Shown here: positions 41,271-50,200 of the stretch, one piece after another | How positions within the stretch are numbered: the stretch's first letter is position 1 | How the letters are laid out: each line of letters opens with the position of its first letter | Assembly: GCA_020634615.1 (NCBI GenBank) | Contig: JACKBI010000018.1 | Span: 1-64,000, forward strand | Length of the DNA stretch: 64,000 nucleotides | From: Anaerolineales bacterium | Lineage (GTDB): Bacteria; Chloroflexota; Anaerolineae; JAAEKA01 | Direction of reading: 5' to 3' | Translations under genes and position numbers: made by a program | The notes under the pieces: generated by a model | Database searches by the model: none | The model's input: only the letters and a program-made list of their open reading frames with translations | Told to the model about the DNA's origin: nothing

Positions 41271-42167
41271 ATGAACCCATTTCTGCACAAACTCGGCTAC
41301 ACGTCCACTGATCGGGTCGTTGTCCTGCATGCCGACGACATCGGCATGTGCCACGCCACGCTGCTGGCGCTCGACGGGCTGCTGGACGCCGGGCTGATCT
41401 CTTCGGCAGCGACCATGGTGCCCTGTCCCTGGTTCAACGGCGCGGCCGAGATCTGCCGGCAGCGCGCTGGCGATCCGCGCCTGGACATGGGTGTTCATGT
41501 GACGCTCACCAGCGAGTGGACTGCCTACCGCTGGCGTCCACTTTCCACCGCCGCCCCGTCCAGCGGCCTGCTGGACGCCGAGGGCTACTTTCCGACACGC
41601 GCCATGCCAGTCTACCAGGGCGGTGATCTGGACGCGGTGCGCGCCGAGGTAGTCGCTCAGGTTGAGCGCGCGCTGGCCGCTGGCATTGACATCACCCACA
41701 TCGACAGCCACATGTTGACGATGTTCCATCCCCGTCTGGCGCAGGTCTATGTCGATGTTGCGCAGCAGTTCGCCTTGCCGCCGCTGCTGGTGCGCATTCC
41801 TGCCTCCTGGCTGATAGACATGGGCTACAGCGCGGACGAGGTTGACGCCGCTGAGCGCTTGATCGAGACTGCTGAAGCTGCCGGACTGCCGGTGTTTGAC
41901 TATCTGTCGGTGCTGCCGTTGGATCACCACGAAGACCGGATGGGCGAGATTCAGCGAGTGCTTGCTGAGTTGCCGGCCGGCCTGAGCATCATTCTTATGC
42001 ATCCGGCGGCAGACACGCCCGAATTGCGCGCGATTGCCCCCGACTGGCGCTGCCGCGTTGCCGATTATCAACTCTTCACCGATCCCGCGCTTCGTCGCCT
42101 GCTGGATGACGCTGGCGTCCATGTCCTTGGATTTCGCGCGTTGCGCGACGCGTTGCGCGGAACGTGA
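41271..42167 (+). CDS. ChbG/HpnK-family carbohydrate deacetylase (YdjC type)
   Basis: A 298-residue YdjC/ChbG/HpnK family protein. Metal and catalytic motifs: VVVLHADDIGMCHATL (first Asp pair), DMGVHVTLTSEW (His), ITHIDSHMLTMFHPRL (two His), and SIILMHPAADTPEL. Enterobacterial ChbG removes one acetyl from N-acetylated chitooligosaccharide phosphates so that ChbF (GH4) can cleave them; the adjacent GH4 gene supports the same role. It has no signal peptide. The start ATG 41271 follows a repeat region, with no strong ribosome-binding site. Confidence 0.85.
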   Translation: MNPFLHKLGYTSTDRVVVLHADDIGMCHATLLALDGLLDAGLISSAATMVPCPWFNGAAEICRQRAGDPRLDMGVHVTLTSEWTAYRWRPLSTAAPSSGLLDAEGYFPTRAMPVYQGGDLDAVRAEVVAQVERALAAGIDITHIDSHMLTMFHPRLAQVYVDVAQQFALPPLLVRIPASWLIDMGYSADEVDAAERLIETAEAAGLPVFDYLSVLPLDHHEDRMGEIQRVLAELPAGLSIILMHPAADTPELRAIAPDWRCRVADYQLFTDPALRRLLDDAGVHVLGFRALRDALRGT

Positions 42168-42222
42168 CTCATGACGCAATCGCCCTCATGTTTCACACCA
42201 TCGTAAGCCAGATTCTCCAACC

Positions 42223-43215
42223 ATGACCTACTACCTTGGCGTCGATATCGGCGCAACAAAGAGCCACGCCATGATCGCCGACGAGCGCGGTTGTGTCGTC
42301 GGCTTCGGTGAAGCTGGGCCGGGCAACCACGAGGTGGTTGGCTACGACGGTCTGCAGGCAGCGCTGCAGGCGATCACAGCGCAGGCGCTGGCGTCGGCCG
42401 GTATTACCGCGGCGCAGATCGCCGGCGCTGGCTTTGGTGTGGCCGGTTACGACTGGCCGTCAGAACTGGAGCCGACCCTCGAAGCGGTTGCAACGCTGGG
42501 CCTTGCCGCGCCCGTCGAAATCGTCAACGATACCATCATCGGGTTGGTGGCTGGCGCGGAGTCTGGCTGGGGCGTTGCCATCGTTGCCGGCACCAGCAAC
42601 AACTGCTGGGGTTGGAACGCGCAGCACCAGATTGGTCGCGTGACCGGCAACGGCAGCCGCTTCGGCGAATTCGGTGGATCGGGCGAGTTGGTGGAGATGG
42701 CGACCATCTCGGTGGCCAAGGCCTGGACTCGCCGCGGTCCTGGCACAGCCCTTAGCGATATGTTTGCCCGCTATTGCGGCGCTCGCTCGCAGGCTGATCT
42801 GCTGGAAGGGCTGAGCCAGGGGTGGTACGGCATCGGCGCTGAGGCGGCTCCTCTGGTTTTTCAGGCGGCAGAGACGGGTGACGCGGTCGCCTTGGGTGTG
42901 ATTCGCTGGGCCGCTGCTGAGCTGGCCAGCCTGGCAACCGGCGTCATCCGTCAGATCGGGCTGGAGCAGCATCAGTTCGATGTGGTTCTGGTGGGCAGCA
43001 TGTACAACGGCGGCCCGCTTCTGCTGGAGCCGCTGACCGAAGCCGTTCTTGCAGTTGCGCCCGGCGCGCGTTTCGTTCGCCTGCTAGTGCCACCTGTAGT
43101 CGGCGCTGTGCTGCTGGGTATGCAGGTCGGTGGTCTCGATCCCCGGCCGCGCCGCCAAACACTGATCGACACAGCAGGGCTGGCAGTCTTTGCGAGGACT
43201 GCCACTCCTCAGTAA
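42223..43215 (+). CDS. BadF/BadG/BcrA/BcrD-type ATPase, probable N-acetylglucosamine kinase
   Basis: A 330-residue ASKHA kinase: YYLGVDIGATKSHAMIADERG (phosphate 1), GAGFGVAGYDWPSE, VEIVNDTIIGLVAG (Asp), GVAIVAGTSNNCWGWN (phosphate 2, the GT-SN loop of eukaryote-type GlcNAc kinases) and FDVVLVGSMYNGG (adenosine). Members phosphorylate GlcNAc at O6 with ATP. In this locus it could supply the phosphorylated sugar or disaccharide that the GH4 enzyme and ChbG need; only inference. The last 12 residues are encoded by a palindrome (43181-43204), so the C-terminus may have been altered by it. Confidence 0.82.
   Translation: MTYYLGVDIGATKSHAMIADERGCVVGFGEAGPGNHEVVGYDGLQAALQAITAQALASAGITAAQIAGAGFGVAGYDWPSELEPTLEAVATLGLAAPVEIVNDTIIGLVAGAESGWGVAIVAGTSNNCWGWNAQHQIGRVTGNGSRFGEFGGSGELVEMATISVAKAWTRRGPGTALSDMFARYCGARSQADLLEGLSQGWYGIGAEAAPLVFQAAETGDAVALGVIRWAAAELASLATGVIRQIGLEQHQFDVVLVGSMYNGGPLLLEPLTEAVLAVAPGARFVRLLVPPVVGAVLLGMQVGGLDPRPRRQTLIDTAGLAVFARTATPQ
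43181..43204. repeat. Palindrome overlapping the 3' end of the kinase gene
   Basis: TGGCAGTC and GACTGCCA arms flank TTTGCGAG. It resembles the terminator stem at 12420-12453 (GGCAGTCC...GGACTGCC) in sequence. Confidence 0.65.
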
Positions 43216-43258
43216 TACTGGAAGCAACTGCTCACCCGTCACGCTCCGCGCCGCGAAG

Positions 43259-43306
43259 GCGGGAATCCACGTTTCACGAGCGATAGATTCCCGCTTTCGC
43301 GGGAAT
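43259..43306. repeat. Dispersed GCGGGAATC inverted repeat
   Basis: GCGGGAATC (43259-43267), then a hairpin ATTCCCGC-TTTC-GCGGGAAT (43287-43306). It sits between the kinase and GH94 genes and looks like a common dispersed palindromic element. Confidence 0.6.
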
Positions 43307-43349
43307 GACGCTATGGTAGTAGTTACAACTGAAAGAGAAAGCCATTCCC

Positions 43350-45851
43350 ATGACCTACGGATACTTTGACGACCAACGTCGCGAATATGTGATCACCCGA
43401 CCCGACACACCCCTGCCGTGGATCAACTATCTCGGCACAGAAGCCTATTTCGGTCTGATTTCCAATACGGCCGGCGGCTATTCATTCTACCGCGATGCCC
43501 GTCTGCGACGCTTGACGCGCTATCGCTACAACAACACGCCTTTCGACACCGGTGGTCGTTATATCTATGTACGTGACAACCACACGGGCGACTACTGGTC
43601 GCCTTCATGGCAGCCGACGCGCGCTGATCTCGAAGACTACACCTGCCGCCATGGGATCGGGTATACCCAGATCTCGGCGCAACGCAATGGCGTTGCTGCC
43701 GAGACTCTGTACTTCGTCCCGCCGGGCGAGAACCTGGAGATCTGGCGCTTGACGGTGACAAACCGCGGCAGTGCGCCGGCCGATCTGTCGATCTTCTCGG
43801 CGGTCGAATTCTGCCTGTGGGATGCCTGGGATGATCAGACCAACTTCCAGCGCAACTTCAACACGGCCCAGGTCGAGGTGGAGGACGGCGTTATCTATCA
43901 CAAGACAGAGTATCGTGAGCGCCGCGACCACTTCGCCTGGTTTGCCTGCTCGGCAGAGTTGTCGTCGAAAGAGTTGCCATCTTTTCCGAAAGATGGCAAC
44001 TCTGGAGCCTTCCTCGCCGGCTTTGACACGCAACGTGACGCGTTCCTGGGACCATACCGCGGCTGGGACCGCCCACTGGCCGTCGAGCGCGGCCAGGCGT
44101 CCGACTCGATAGCTCATGGCTGGCAGCCCATCGGCTCGCATCACGTTCGGATCAGCCTGCAGCCCGGCGCGGCGCATACCATCATCTTCGCCCTCGGCTA
44201 CCACGAGAATCCGGTGGCCGAGAAGTTCGATCCGCCTGGCTCGCAGACGATCAACAAACGCACGGTCAAACCGATCATCGAGCGCTATCTCAATCTCGAT
44301 GCCGTGGCCGATGCGTTTGCCGAATTGAATAATCGCTGGGATGGCCTGCTCGACCGTCTTTCGGTCGAAACGCCCGACATCCACACCAATCGCATGGTCA
44401 ACATCTGGAACGCGTACCAGAACATGGTCACCTTTAACATGTCGCGCTCGGCATCCTATTTCGAGTCGGGTGTTGGGCGCGGCATGGGGTTCCGTGACTC
44501 TACCCAGGATTTGCTGGGCTTTGTGCACATGATACCGGAGCGGGCACGCGAGCGGATCCTCGACCTCGCGGCGACACAACTGGAAAACGGCGGTGCATAC
44601 CACCAGTACCAGCCGCTGACCAAACGCGGCAACGACGCGGTCGGCAGCGGGTTCAACGACGATCCCCTCTGGCTGGTGCTCGCTGTGGCAGCCTATTTGA
44701 AGGAAACCGGCGACTGGTCGATTCTTGATGAGCAGGTGGTCTATGAAAACCAGCCGGGCAGCGAGACGCCGCTGATGGATCACCTCCAGCGCAGCGTGCA
44801 GTATACGCTCGACCGCCTTGGACCTCACGGCCTGCCGTTGATCGGCCGGGCCGACTGGAACGACTGTCTCAATCTGAACTGTTTCTCAGAGACACCAGGC
44901 GAGTCTTTTCAGACCACCGAGAGCCGCGGCGAGGGCACGGTAGCCGAGTCAGTCTTCATCGCCGGCCAGTTTGTGCTGGCGGCGCGCGAACTGGCCGAAA
45001 TCGCCAATCGCCGCGGCGCATCGCTGTTGGCGTTGGACTATGTCGACGCGGCTGTGCGTATGGAAACCGCGATCCTGCAGCATGGCTGGGATGGCCAGTG
45101 GTTCCTGCGCGCTTACGACGCCTTCGGTGATAAGGTCGGCTCGCATGAGTGCGAGGAGGGCCAGATCTTCATCGAGCCGCAGGGCATGTGCATTATGGCC
45201 GGCATCGGGCTGAAGGACGGCAAGGCGGCGCAGGTGCTGCAATCGGTTGGCGAGCGGTTGGCTACCGAGCACGGTGTCGTGCTGCACCAGCCGGCTTACA
45301 CCCGCTATCGCCTCGAATTGGGTGAAATCACGTCGTACCCGCCCGGCTATAAGGAAAATGCCAGCGTCTTCTGCCACACCAACCCGTGGATCATGATCGC
45401 GGAGGCCATGGCCGGACGGGGCGACCAGGCGCTGGACTACTACCATCGCATTTGCCCATCGGCGCGCGAGGCCATCGTCGATACCCATCGCTGCGAACCG
45501 TATGTCTATGCCCAGACCATCGCCGGGCGCGACGCGGCCACGTTCGGCGAGGCTAAAAACTCATGGCTGACCGGCACCGCCGCCTGGAACTTCGTAGCCA
45601 TTACGCAGTGGATTCTGGGGATCCGGCCCAGCTACGACGGACTGCGCATTGCCCCCGTAATCCCGGAAAGCTGGCCAGGCTTCACCGCGACACGCGTCTT
45701 CCGCGGCGTGACGTATCACATCAACGTCCGGCGAGACGGACCGGGCAACGCCGTGGCGCTGACGGTCAACGGGCAGTCCGTGGCCGGCGACATCGTGCCG
45801 CTGCCCGTGCCCGGCCAACACGCAGTCAGGGTTGAAGTTGCTTTGAGCTAG
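43350..45851 (+). CDS. GH94 glycoside phosphorylase 1 (cellobiose/chitobiose phosphorylase family)
   Basis: An 833-residue cytoplasmic GH94 enzyme that phosphorolyses a beta-1,4 disaccharide to sugar 1-phosphate. Signatures: MTYGYFDDQRREYVITRPDTPLPWINYLG, GGRYIYVRDNHTGDYWSPSWQP, YRHGIGYTQI-type, SASYFESGVGRGMGFRDSTQDLLG, ENGGAYHQYQPL, IGRADWNDCLNLN (catalytic Asp, residues 502-505), YKENASVFCHTNPW, NSWLTGTAAWNFVAI, and WILGIRPSYDGLRIAP. The ENGGAYHQYQPLTKRGN stretch and long GESFQTTESRGEGT loop resemble cellobiose phosphorylases. The GlcNAc context leaves chitobiose phosphorylase possible. A palindrome (43970-44003) is inserted in frame, giving about 16 extra residues (SSKELPSFPKDGNSGA). A 57% larger second GH94 gene does not exist; the other copy is at 56117 with 798 residues. 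Confidence 0.88.
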   Translation: MTYGYFDDQRREYVITRPDTPLPWINYLGTEAYFGLISNTAGGYSFYRDARLRRLTRYRYNNTPFDTGGRYIYVRDNHTGDYWSPSWQPTRADLEDYTCRHGIGYTQISAQRNGVAAETLYFVPPGENLEIWRLTVTNRGSAPADLSIFSAVEFCLWDAWDDQTNFQRNFNTAQVEVEDGVIYHKTEYRERRDHFAWFACSAELSSKELPSFPKDGNSGAFLAGFDTQRDAFLGPYRGWDRPLAVERGQASDSIAHGWQPIGSHHVRISLQPGAAHTIIFALGYHENPVAEKFDPPGSQTINKRTVKPIIERYLNLDAVADAFAELNNRWDGLLDRLSVETPDIHTNRMVNIWNAYQNMVTFNMSRSASYFESGVGRGMGFRDSTQDLLGFVHMIPERARERILDLAATQLENGGAYHQYQPLTKRGNDAVGSGFNDDPLWLVLAVAAYLKETGDWSILDEQVVYENQPGSETPLMDHLQRSVQYTLDRLGPHGLPLIGRADWNDCLNLNCFSETPGESFQTTESRGEGTVAESVFIAGQFVLAARELAEIANRRGASLLALDYVDAAVRMETAILQHGWDGQWFLRAYDAFGDKVGSHECEEGQIFIEPQGMCIMAGIGLKDGKAAQVLQSVGERLATEHGVVLHQPAYTRYRLELGEITSYPPGYKENASVFCHTNPWIMIAEAMAGRGDQALDYYHRICPSAREAIVDTHRCEPYVYAQTIAGRDAATFGEAKNSWLTGTAAWNFVAITQWILGIRPSYDGLRIAPVIPESWPGFTATRVFRGVTYHINVRRDGPGNAVALTVNGQSVAGDIVPLPVPGQHAVRVEVALS
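43970..44003. repeat. 34-bp palindromic element inside the GH94 gene, in frame
   Basis: Perfect 14-bp arms (AGAGTTGCCATCTT at 43970-43983; complement at 43990-44003) with a TTCCGA loop, the same loop and arm length as at 12420-12453. It keeps the reading frame open. Confidence 0.8.
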
Positions 45852-45863
45852 CCCGGATTTTTG

Positions 45864-45934
45864 ACAGGATTTACAGGATTATCGATTGTCACCGGACACA
45901 GAGTCCAAAATCCTGTTAATCCTGTAAATCCTGT
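45864..45934. terminator. Inverted repeat after GH94 gene 1
   Basis: 18-bp arms ACAGGATTTACAGGATTA (45864-45881) and complement (45917-45934), each made of the short direct repeat ACAGGATT. It may end transcription or be a dispersed element. Confidence 0.6.
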
Positions 45935-46023
45935 TGAAACCATTTCTCCTGCGCCGGCCGGTCTTTGCGCAGCAACATGAGGCTTTGCGAAGGGCTGACC
46001 GAGCTAGCACTGGAAATCGCCTG

Positions 46024-48054
46024 ATGAAAAAAGCTTACTTGAGCCCAGTTCTCCTCCTGGTGCTGTTGGCAGGTCTGGTAGCTGGCTGCGCAGGAATGCA
46101 AGAGCCTGTGCAGCCGCTGCCAGCGCCTGTCACGCCGGCGGCCGTGGCTTCTCCTGCCAACACACCGGCCGCCGCCGCTCTGTCAACAGACGACGCGCAG
46201 CCGAACGCGTCGTCTGTGCCCGACGCGACAGCGGTTCACCCGGCTGTCGCCACATCCGTCGATGACCGCGTCGAAGCGCTGCTGGCGCAGATGACGCTGG
46301 CTGAGAAGATCGGCCAGATGACACAGGTGGAGAAGAATAGCATCACACCGAAAGATGTGACCCGTTACTTCATCGGCTCCGTTCTCAGCGGCGGTGGCGG
46401 TTCGCCACCCCGCAACACGCCCGAGGATTGGCTGGCCATGGTCAGCGGTTTCCAGGAGGCGGCCTTGTCAACGCGGCTCGGCATTCCGTTGCTCTATGGT
46501 GTGGACGCGGTGCATGGGACCGCGGCTGTGGTCGACGCCACGGTGTTCCCGCAAAATGTTGGGCTGGGCGCGGCGGATGATCCTGACCTGATGCGGCGTA
46601 TCGGCGCGGCAACCGCGGCTGAGATGGCCGCGACCGGCATCCGCTGGAACTTCGGGCCGGTCGTCGCCGTGCCGCAGGACATCCGCTGGGGACGCACCTA
46701 CGAGGGCTACGGCGAGAACACCGAACTGGTGAGCCGGCTGGCTGTTCCGTATATAGAGGGGTTGCAGGAAGATGCGAGCGGCCAGCGGTTCGGCAGTCCT
46801 GCCACCGTGCTCGCTACCGCCAAACATTTCCTGGCCGACGGCGGCACGGCCTTTGGCAGCTCGACCACTGAGATCATCAAGCCCTACCTGCTGGACCAGG
46901 GCGACGCCCAGATCGACGAGGCGACGCTGCGCCGCGTGCATTTGCCGCCTTACCAGGCGGCTGTCGATGCCGGGGTGGGCAGTGTGATGGCCTCCTTCAG
47001 CAGTTGGAACGGCGTCAAGATGCACGGCAACCGCGACCTTCTGACCGGCGTGCTGCGCGACGAACTGGGCTTCGAAGGGTTCCTTGTCAGCGACTGGCAG
47101 GGTATCGACCAGCTTCCCGGCGACTACTATTCCGATGTGGTCACGGCCATCAACGCCGGCATCGACATGGTGATGGTACCCTACGGCTACAAGCTGTTCA
47201 TCGATACGCTGACGCAGGCGGTCGAAACGGGCGACGTGTCGCAGGCGCGCATCGATGAGGCGGTGCGGCGTATCCTGCGCGTTAAGGCCGAGCTTGGCCT
47301 GTTTGACCACGATCCTTTAGAGCCTGGCGCGCCCATCGAGACCGTCGGCTCGCTGGATCACCGCGAGCTGGCGCGTGAGGCGGTGCGCAAGTCAGTGGTG
47401 CTACTCAAGAATGAACGCGAGACGCTGCCGCTGGTCCACGCCACCCCGCTGATCTATGTCGGTGGAGAAGGGGCTGACGATATCGGCATCCAGATCGGCG
47501 GCTGGTCCACCGAGTGGCAGGGCGCGGCCGGGGACATCACCGCCGGGACGACAATCCTGGGTGGCATCAAAGAGGTCAGCGCGCCCGATGCGCTCGTTCT
47601 CTACGATGCAGCCGGCCGTTTCGACAGCTACACCAACGCCACGGGCGGTCAGCTCATTGCGGACGTGGGCGTGGCCGTTGTTGCGGAACGTCCCTACGCT
47701 GAGGGCGTTGGCGACTCGGCCGATTTGGCGCTGCCGGCGGCCGACCTGGCCATGGTCCAGCGCCTGCGCGACAGCTCGAACCGGCTGGTGCTGGTGGTGC
47801 TGGCTGGCCGCCCGGTGGACATCACCGATCTGTTGCCGCTGGCCGACGCAGTCGTGGTGGCCTGGCTGCCGGGCACGGAGGGACAGGGAGTGGCCGATGT
47901 CTTGTTCGGCCGCTACCCGTTCACCGGCAAGCTGCCGTACACGTGGCCGCGCTCGGCCGACCAGTTGCCCTTCGACTTCAGCGCCCTGCCGGCCGACGGG
48001 CCGGACGCGCCGCTTTTTCCGGCCGGGTTTGGCCTGGAAGGGGCGCACCACTAG
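46024..48054 (+). CDS. GH3 family beta-glycosidase lipoprotein
   Basis: A 676-residue GH3 enzyme anchored outside as a lipoprotein: signal MKKAYLSPVLLLVLLAGLVAGC (lipobox VAGC), then linker to about 78. Domain 1: VEALLAQMTLAEKIGQMTQVEK, GIPLLYGVDAVHGTAAV, TGIRWNFGPVVAVPQDIRWGRTYEGYGENTEL, ATAKHFLADGG, and nucleophile Asp357 in FLVSDWQGID. Domain 2 includes REAVRKSVVLLKNERETLPL and LPGTEGQGVADVLFGRYPFTGKLPYTWPRS. The architecture is of beta-glucosidase/exo-glucanase type rather than the short NagZ type, so it probably removes glucose or a related sugar. ATG 46024 starts the lipoprotein signal directly. Confidence 0.9.
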   Translation: MKKAYLSPVLLLVLLAGLVAGCAGMQEPVQPLPAPVTPAAVASPANTPAAAALSTDDAQPNASSVPDATAVHPAVATSVDDRVEALLAQMTLAEKIGQMTQVEKNSITPKDVTRYFIGSVLSGGGGSPPRNTPEDWLAMVSGFQEAALSTRLGIPLLYGVDAVHGTAAVVDATVFPQNVGLGAADDPDLMRRIGAATAAEMAATGIRWNFGPVVAVPQDIRWGRTYEGYGENTELVSRLAVPYIEGLQEDASGQRFGSPATVLATAKHFLADGGTAFGSSTTEIIKPYLLDQGDAQIDEATLRRVHLPPYQAAVDAGVGSVMASFSSWNGVKMHGNRDLLTGVLRDELGFEGFLVSDWQGIDQLPGDYYSDVVTAINAGIDMVMVPYGYKLFIDTLTQAVETGDVSQARIDEAVRRILRVKAELGLFDHDPLEPGAPIETVGSLDHRELAREAVRKSVVLLKNERETLPLVHATPLIYVGGEGADDIGIQIGGWSTEWQGAAGDITAGTTILGGIKEVSAPDALVLYDAAGRFDSYTNATGGQLIADVGVAVVAERPYAEGVGDSADLALPAADLAMVQRLRDSSNRLVLVVLAGRPVDITDLLPLADAVVVAWLPGTEGQGVADVLFGRYPFTGKLPYTWPRSADQLPFDFSALPADGPDAPLFPAGFGLEGAHH

Positions 48055-48148
48055 CGAGTCCCGTCTTGCTGGCATCGGTCATTCCCTCCGAGGCGTCGGC
48101 ACGTCCGCCATTCGTTGTGACATTCGCTGTGATACCCGCCTGACCGCA

Positions 48149-49084
48149 ATGACCACCTCCACCGTACCGCTACCACCAGCAACCCAGCCAAAGCAGCGTC
48201 GCATCGATCGCCGCAAGCTGACCGGCACACTGCTGATCTCGCCCTGGCTGATTGGCCTGCTGCTGTTCAAGCTGCTGCCAATCCTGGCATCGCTGGGCAT
48301 TTCCTTCACCAACTTCCACATGCTGAACCCGGGCGAGACGCGTTTCACCGGTCTGGATAACTATGTGCGCCTGCTGCACGACGAGACTGTGGGCTATGTG
48401 GTGTTCCAGACCATCGCAATGGCGCTGACCAGCATCCCCTTGCAGCTTGTGGCGTCCATCGGGCTGGCGGCGATCCTCGCCAGCCGGCGGCTGAAGTGGC
48501 CTGGCTTTCTGCGCACCATGTTTTTCGTGCCCAGCATCATCCCCAGCGTGGCGATTTTGTTCATGTGGTTCGGGTTTCTGGACCCCAACACCGGCTGGCT
48601 GAACCGCTTCATTCTCGAACCGCTGGGGTTGATGGGAACGGGCGGAATCTACTCCGACGCGGCCCGCCGGCTGGTTTTCAGTCTCAACTCGCTCTGGGCC
48701 ATCGGGCCGGGGATGTTGATCATGCTGGGCGCGATGCAGGGCATCCCGCGGGAGATCGAGGAGTCGGCGCGGGTGGATGGCGCGGGACCGTTCTACCGGC
48801 TGTTTTCGATTACCCTGCCGATGATCTCGCCGGCCATCTTCTTTGCGCTGGTCATCAACCTGATCAGTGCCTTCGGCGGTGTCTTGTTGCTGGATCGCGG
48901 CAACGTCTTCAGCGGCAGCCAGTCGCCTTTTGACGACTACATTTCACACCAGATGTTCAGTCAGTTCGACCTTGGCTACGCTACGGCGTTGGCATGGGCG
49001 TTCCTGGTGCTGGTGCTTCTGGTGATCATCTTCCTGTTTTCGACCTCCCGCAAATGGGTGCACTACGAAGATCTGGGGCGTTAG
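48149..49084 (+). CDS. Sugar ABC transporter permease, MalF-type (importer 3)
   Basis: A 311-residue permease: TGTLLISPWLIGLLLFKLLPILASLGISFTNF (TM1), FLRTMFFVPSIIPSVAILFMWFGFLDPNTGWLNRF, the EAA loop IEESARVDGAGPFYRLFSITLPMISP, and C-terminal TSRKWVHYEDLGR. It is closely related to the permease at 37591. The start ATG 48149 is the first Met of the conserved region. The MalG gene follows after one base. No binding-protein gene is adjacent; the lipoprotein at 61547 is a candidate partner. Confidence 0.9.
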   Translation: MTTSTVPLPPATQPKQRRIDRRKLTGTLLISPWLIGLLLFKLLPILASLGISFTNFHMLNPGETRFTGLDNYVRLLHDETVGYVVFQTIAMALTSIPLQLVASIGLAAILASRRLKWPGFLRTMFFVPSIIPSVAILFMWFGFLDPNTGWLNRFILEPLGLMGTGGIYSDAARRLVFSLNSLWAIGPGMLIMLGAMQGIPREIEESARVDGAGPFYRLFSITLPMISPAIFFALVINLISAFGGVLLLDRGNVFSGSQSPFDDYISHQMFSQFDLGYATALAWAFLVLVLLVIIFLFSTSRKWVHYEDLGR

Positions 49085-49085
49085 C

Positions 49086-50165
49086 ATGACGACTTCCACC
49101 CGCGATAGGCGCCCGCTGGCGCCGCAACGCCTGGTTCCCCTGCAACTGTGGGAAAGGTTCGGCACGCTCCTTGTCAATGTGCTGGTCATTGGTCTGTTGA
49201 TCGTCTACCTGTTTCCCATGGTCTACATGGTGGCCACGTCGCTGATGGCCAGCCAGCAACTGGGCGACCGTTATGCGCCGCCGTATCCTGCCCAACCGGT
49301 GACCATCGAGTATGAAGGCAAGACGCGCAAGCTGCTTCAGGTGCCTTTCGAAGATGGCGTGCGCGAGCTGGCGCTGGTGAAGCCGGGACCGCGGGCCAGT
49401 GAGTTCATCGACCCCGAACACCCGGAGGAAGGGCTCATCCCCTGGCAGGGAAGTTGGCGTGCCTTACCGGGCGTCTATCGCTTCCATCTCACCTGGGACA
49501 ACTTCAGCACCCTGTTCAAGTCGGTGCGTTTCCCGGAGATGATCCGCAACACCTTGCTGGCAGGGCTGATCACCACGGTGGCGGTGCTGGTTTCCTCCTT
49601 GATTGTGGCGTATGGCTTTGCGCGCTATCCGCTGCCCGGCGGCAATCTGCTGTTCTTCGTGCTGATCGCCACGCTGCTCATTCCGGAGAAGGTGACACTC
49701 ATTCCGACCTATTTCTTCTTCGTGCGCGTGCTGAACTGGAACGGGTCTTGGCTGCCCATTGTGTTGCCCTTCTTCTTCGGCAGCGCGTTGTATATCTTCC
49801 TGCTGCGCCAGAATTTCCGCAGCATCCCCATCGAGATCGAAGAGGCGGCCATGTTGGACGGCGCCGGGCCGCTGCGCACGCTGTTCTCGGTGGTCATTCC
49901 CCAGTCGTGGCCGGTGATCATCACCATCACTTTGCTGAACTTCTTCTTCATCTGGAACGAGACCCGGCAGGCTGCGCTCTACCTCAGCACCCGGCGTGAT
50001 CTGGTGCCGGTCTCGTTCGGCATCCAAAACTTTCAGTCGCTCTCGCCGACGCAAAATCTGTTGCAGGCCAGCGCGTTGATCATCCTGCTGGTGCCGATCC
50101 TGGTGCTGCTGTTGACCCAGAAGCACTTCATGCGCAACCTTGTGATCACCGGGACGGAACGCTAG
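49086..50165 (+). CDS. Sugar ABC transporter permease, MalG-type, with extracytoplasmic insert (importer 3)
   Basis: A 359-residue permease. TM1 spans about 26-50, the insert about 66-133 (VTIEYEGKTRKLLQVPFEDG, RELALVKPGPRASEFIDPEHPEEG, GSWRALPGVYRF), then WDNFSTLF and TM2-6. EAA loop: IEEAAMLDGAGPLRTLFSVV. It begins one base after the MalF stop. The insert aligns residue for residue with that at 38604 over the LALVK, RAS-F-DP and SWRAL segments. Confidence 0.9.
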   Translation: MTTSTRDRRPLAPQRLVPLQLWERFGTLLVNVLVIGLLIVYLFPMVYMVATSLMASQQLGDRYAPPYPAQPVTIEYEGKTRKLLQVPFEDGVRELALVKPGPRASEFIDPEHPEEGLIPWQGSWRALPGVYRFHLTWDNFSTLFKSVRFPEMIRNTLLAGLITTVAVLVSSLIVAYGFARYPLPGGNLLFFVLIATLLIPEKVTLIPTYFFFVRVLNWNGSWLPIVLPFFFGSALYIFLLRQNFRSIPIEIEEAAMLDGAGPLRTLFSVVIPQSWPVIITITLLNFFFIWNETRQAALYLSTRRDLVPVSFGIQNFQSLSPTQNLLQASALIILLVPILVLLLTQKHFMRNLVITGTER

Positions 50166-50200
50166 GATGACAAAGTTCTCATGCACGCTGTGGCCGGTCT

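Noticed and set aside
43350..45851. Calling GH94 gene 1 definitely cellobiose phosphorylase
   Set aside because: Loop residues suggest it, but the GlcNAc-rich context allows chitobiose phosphorylase; I kept the family-level call.
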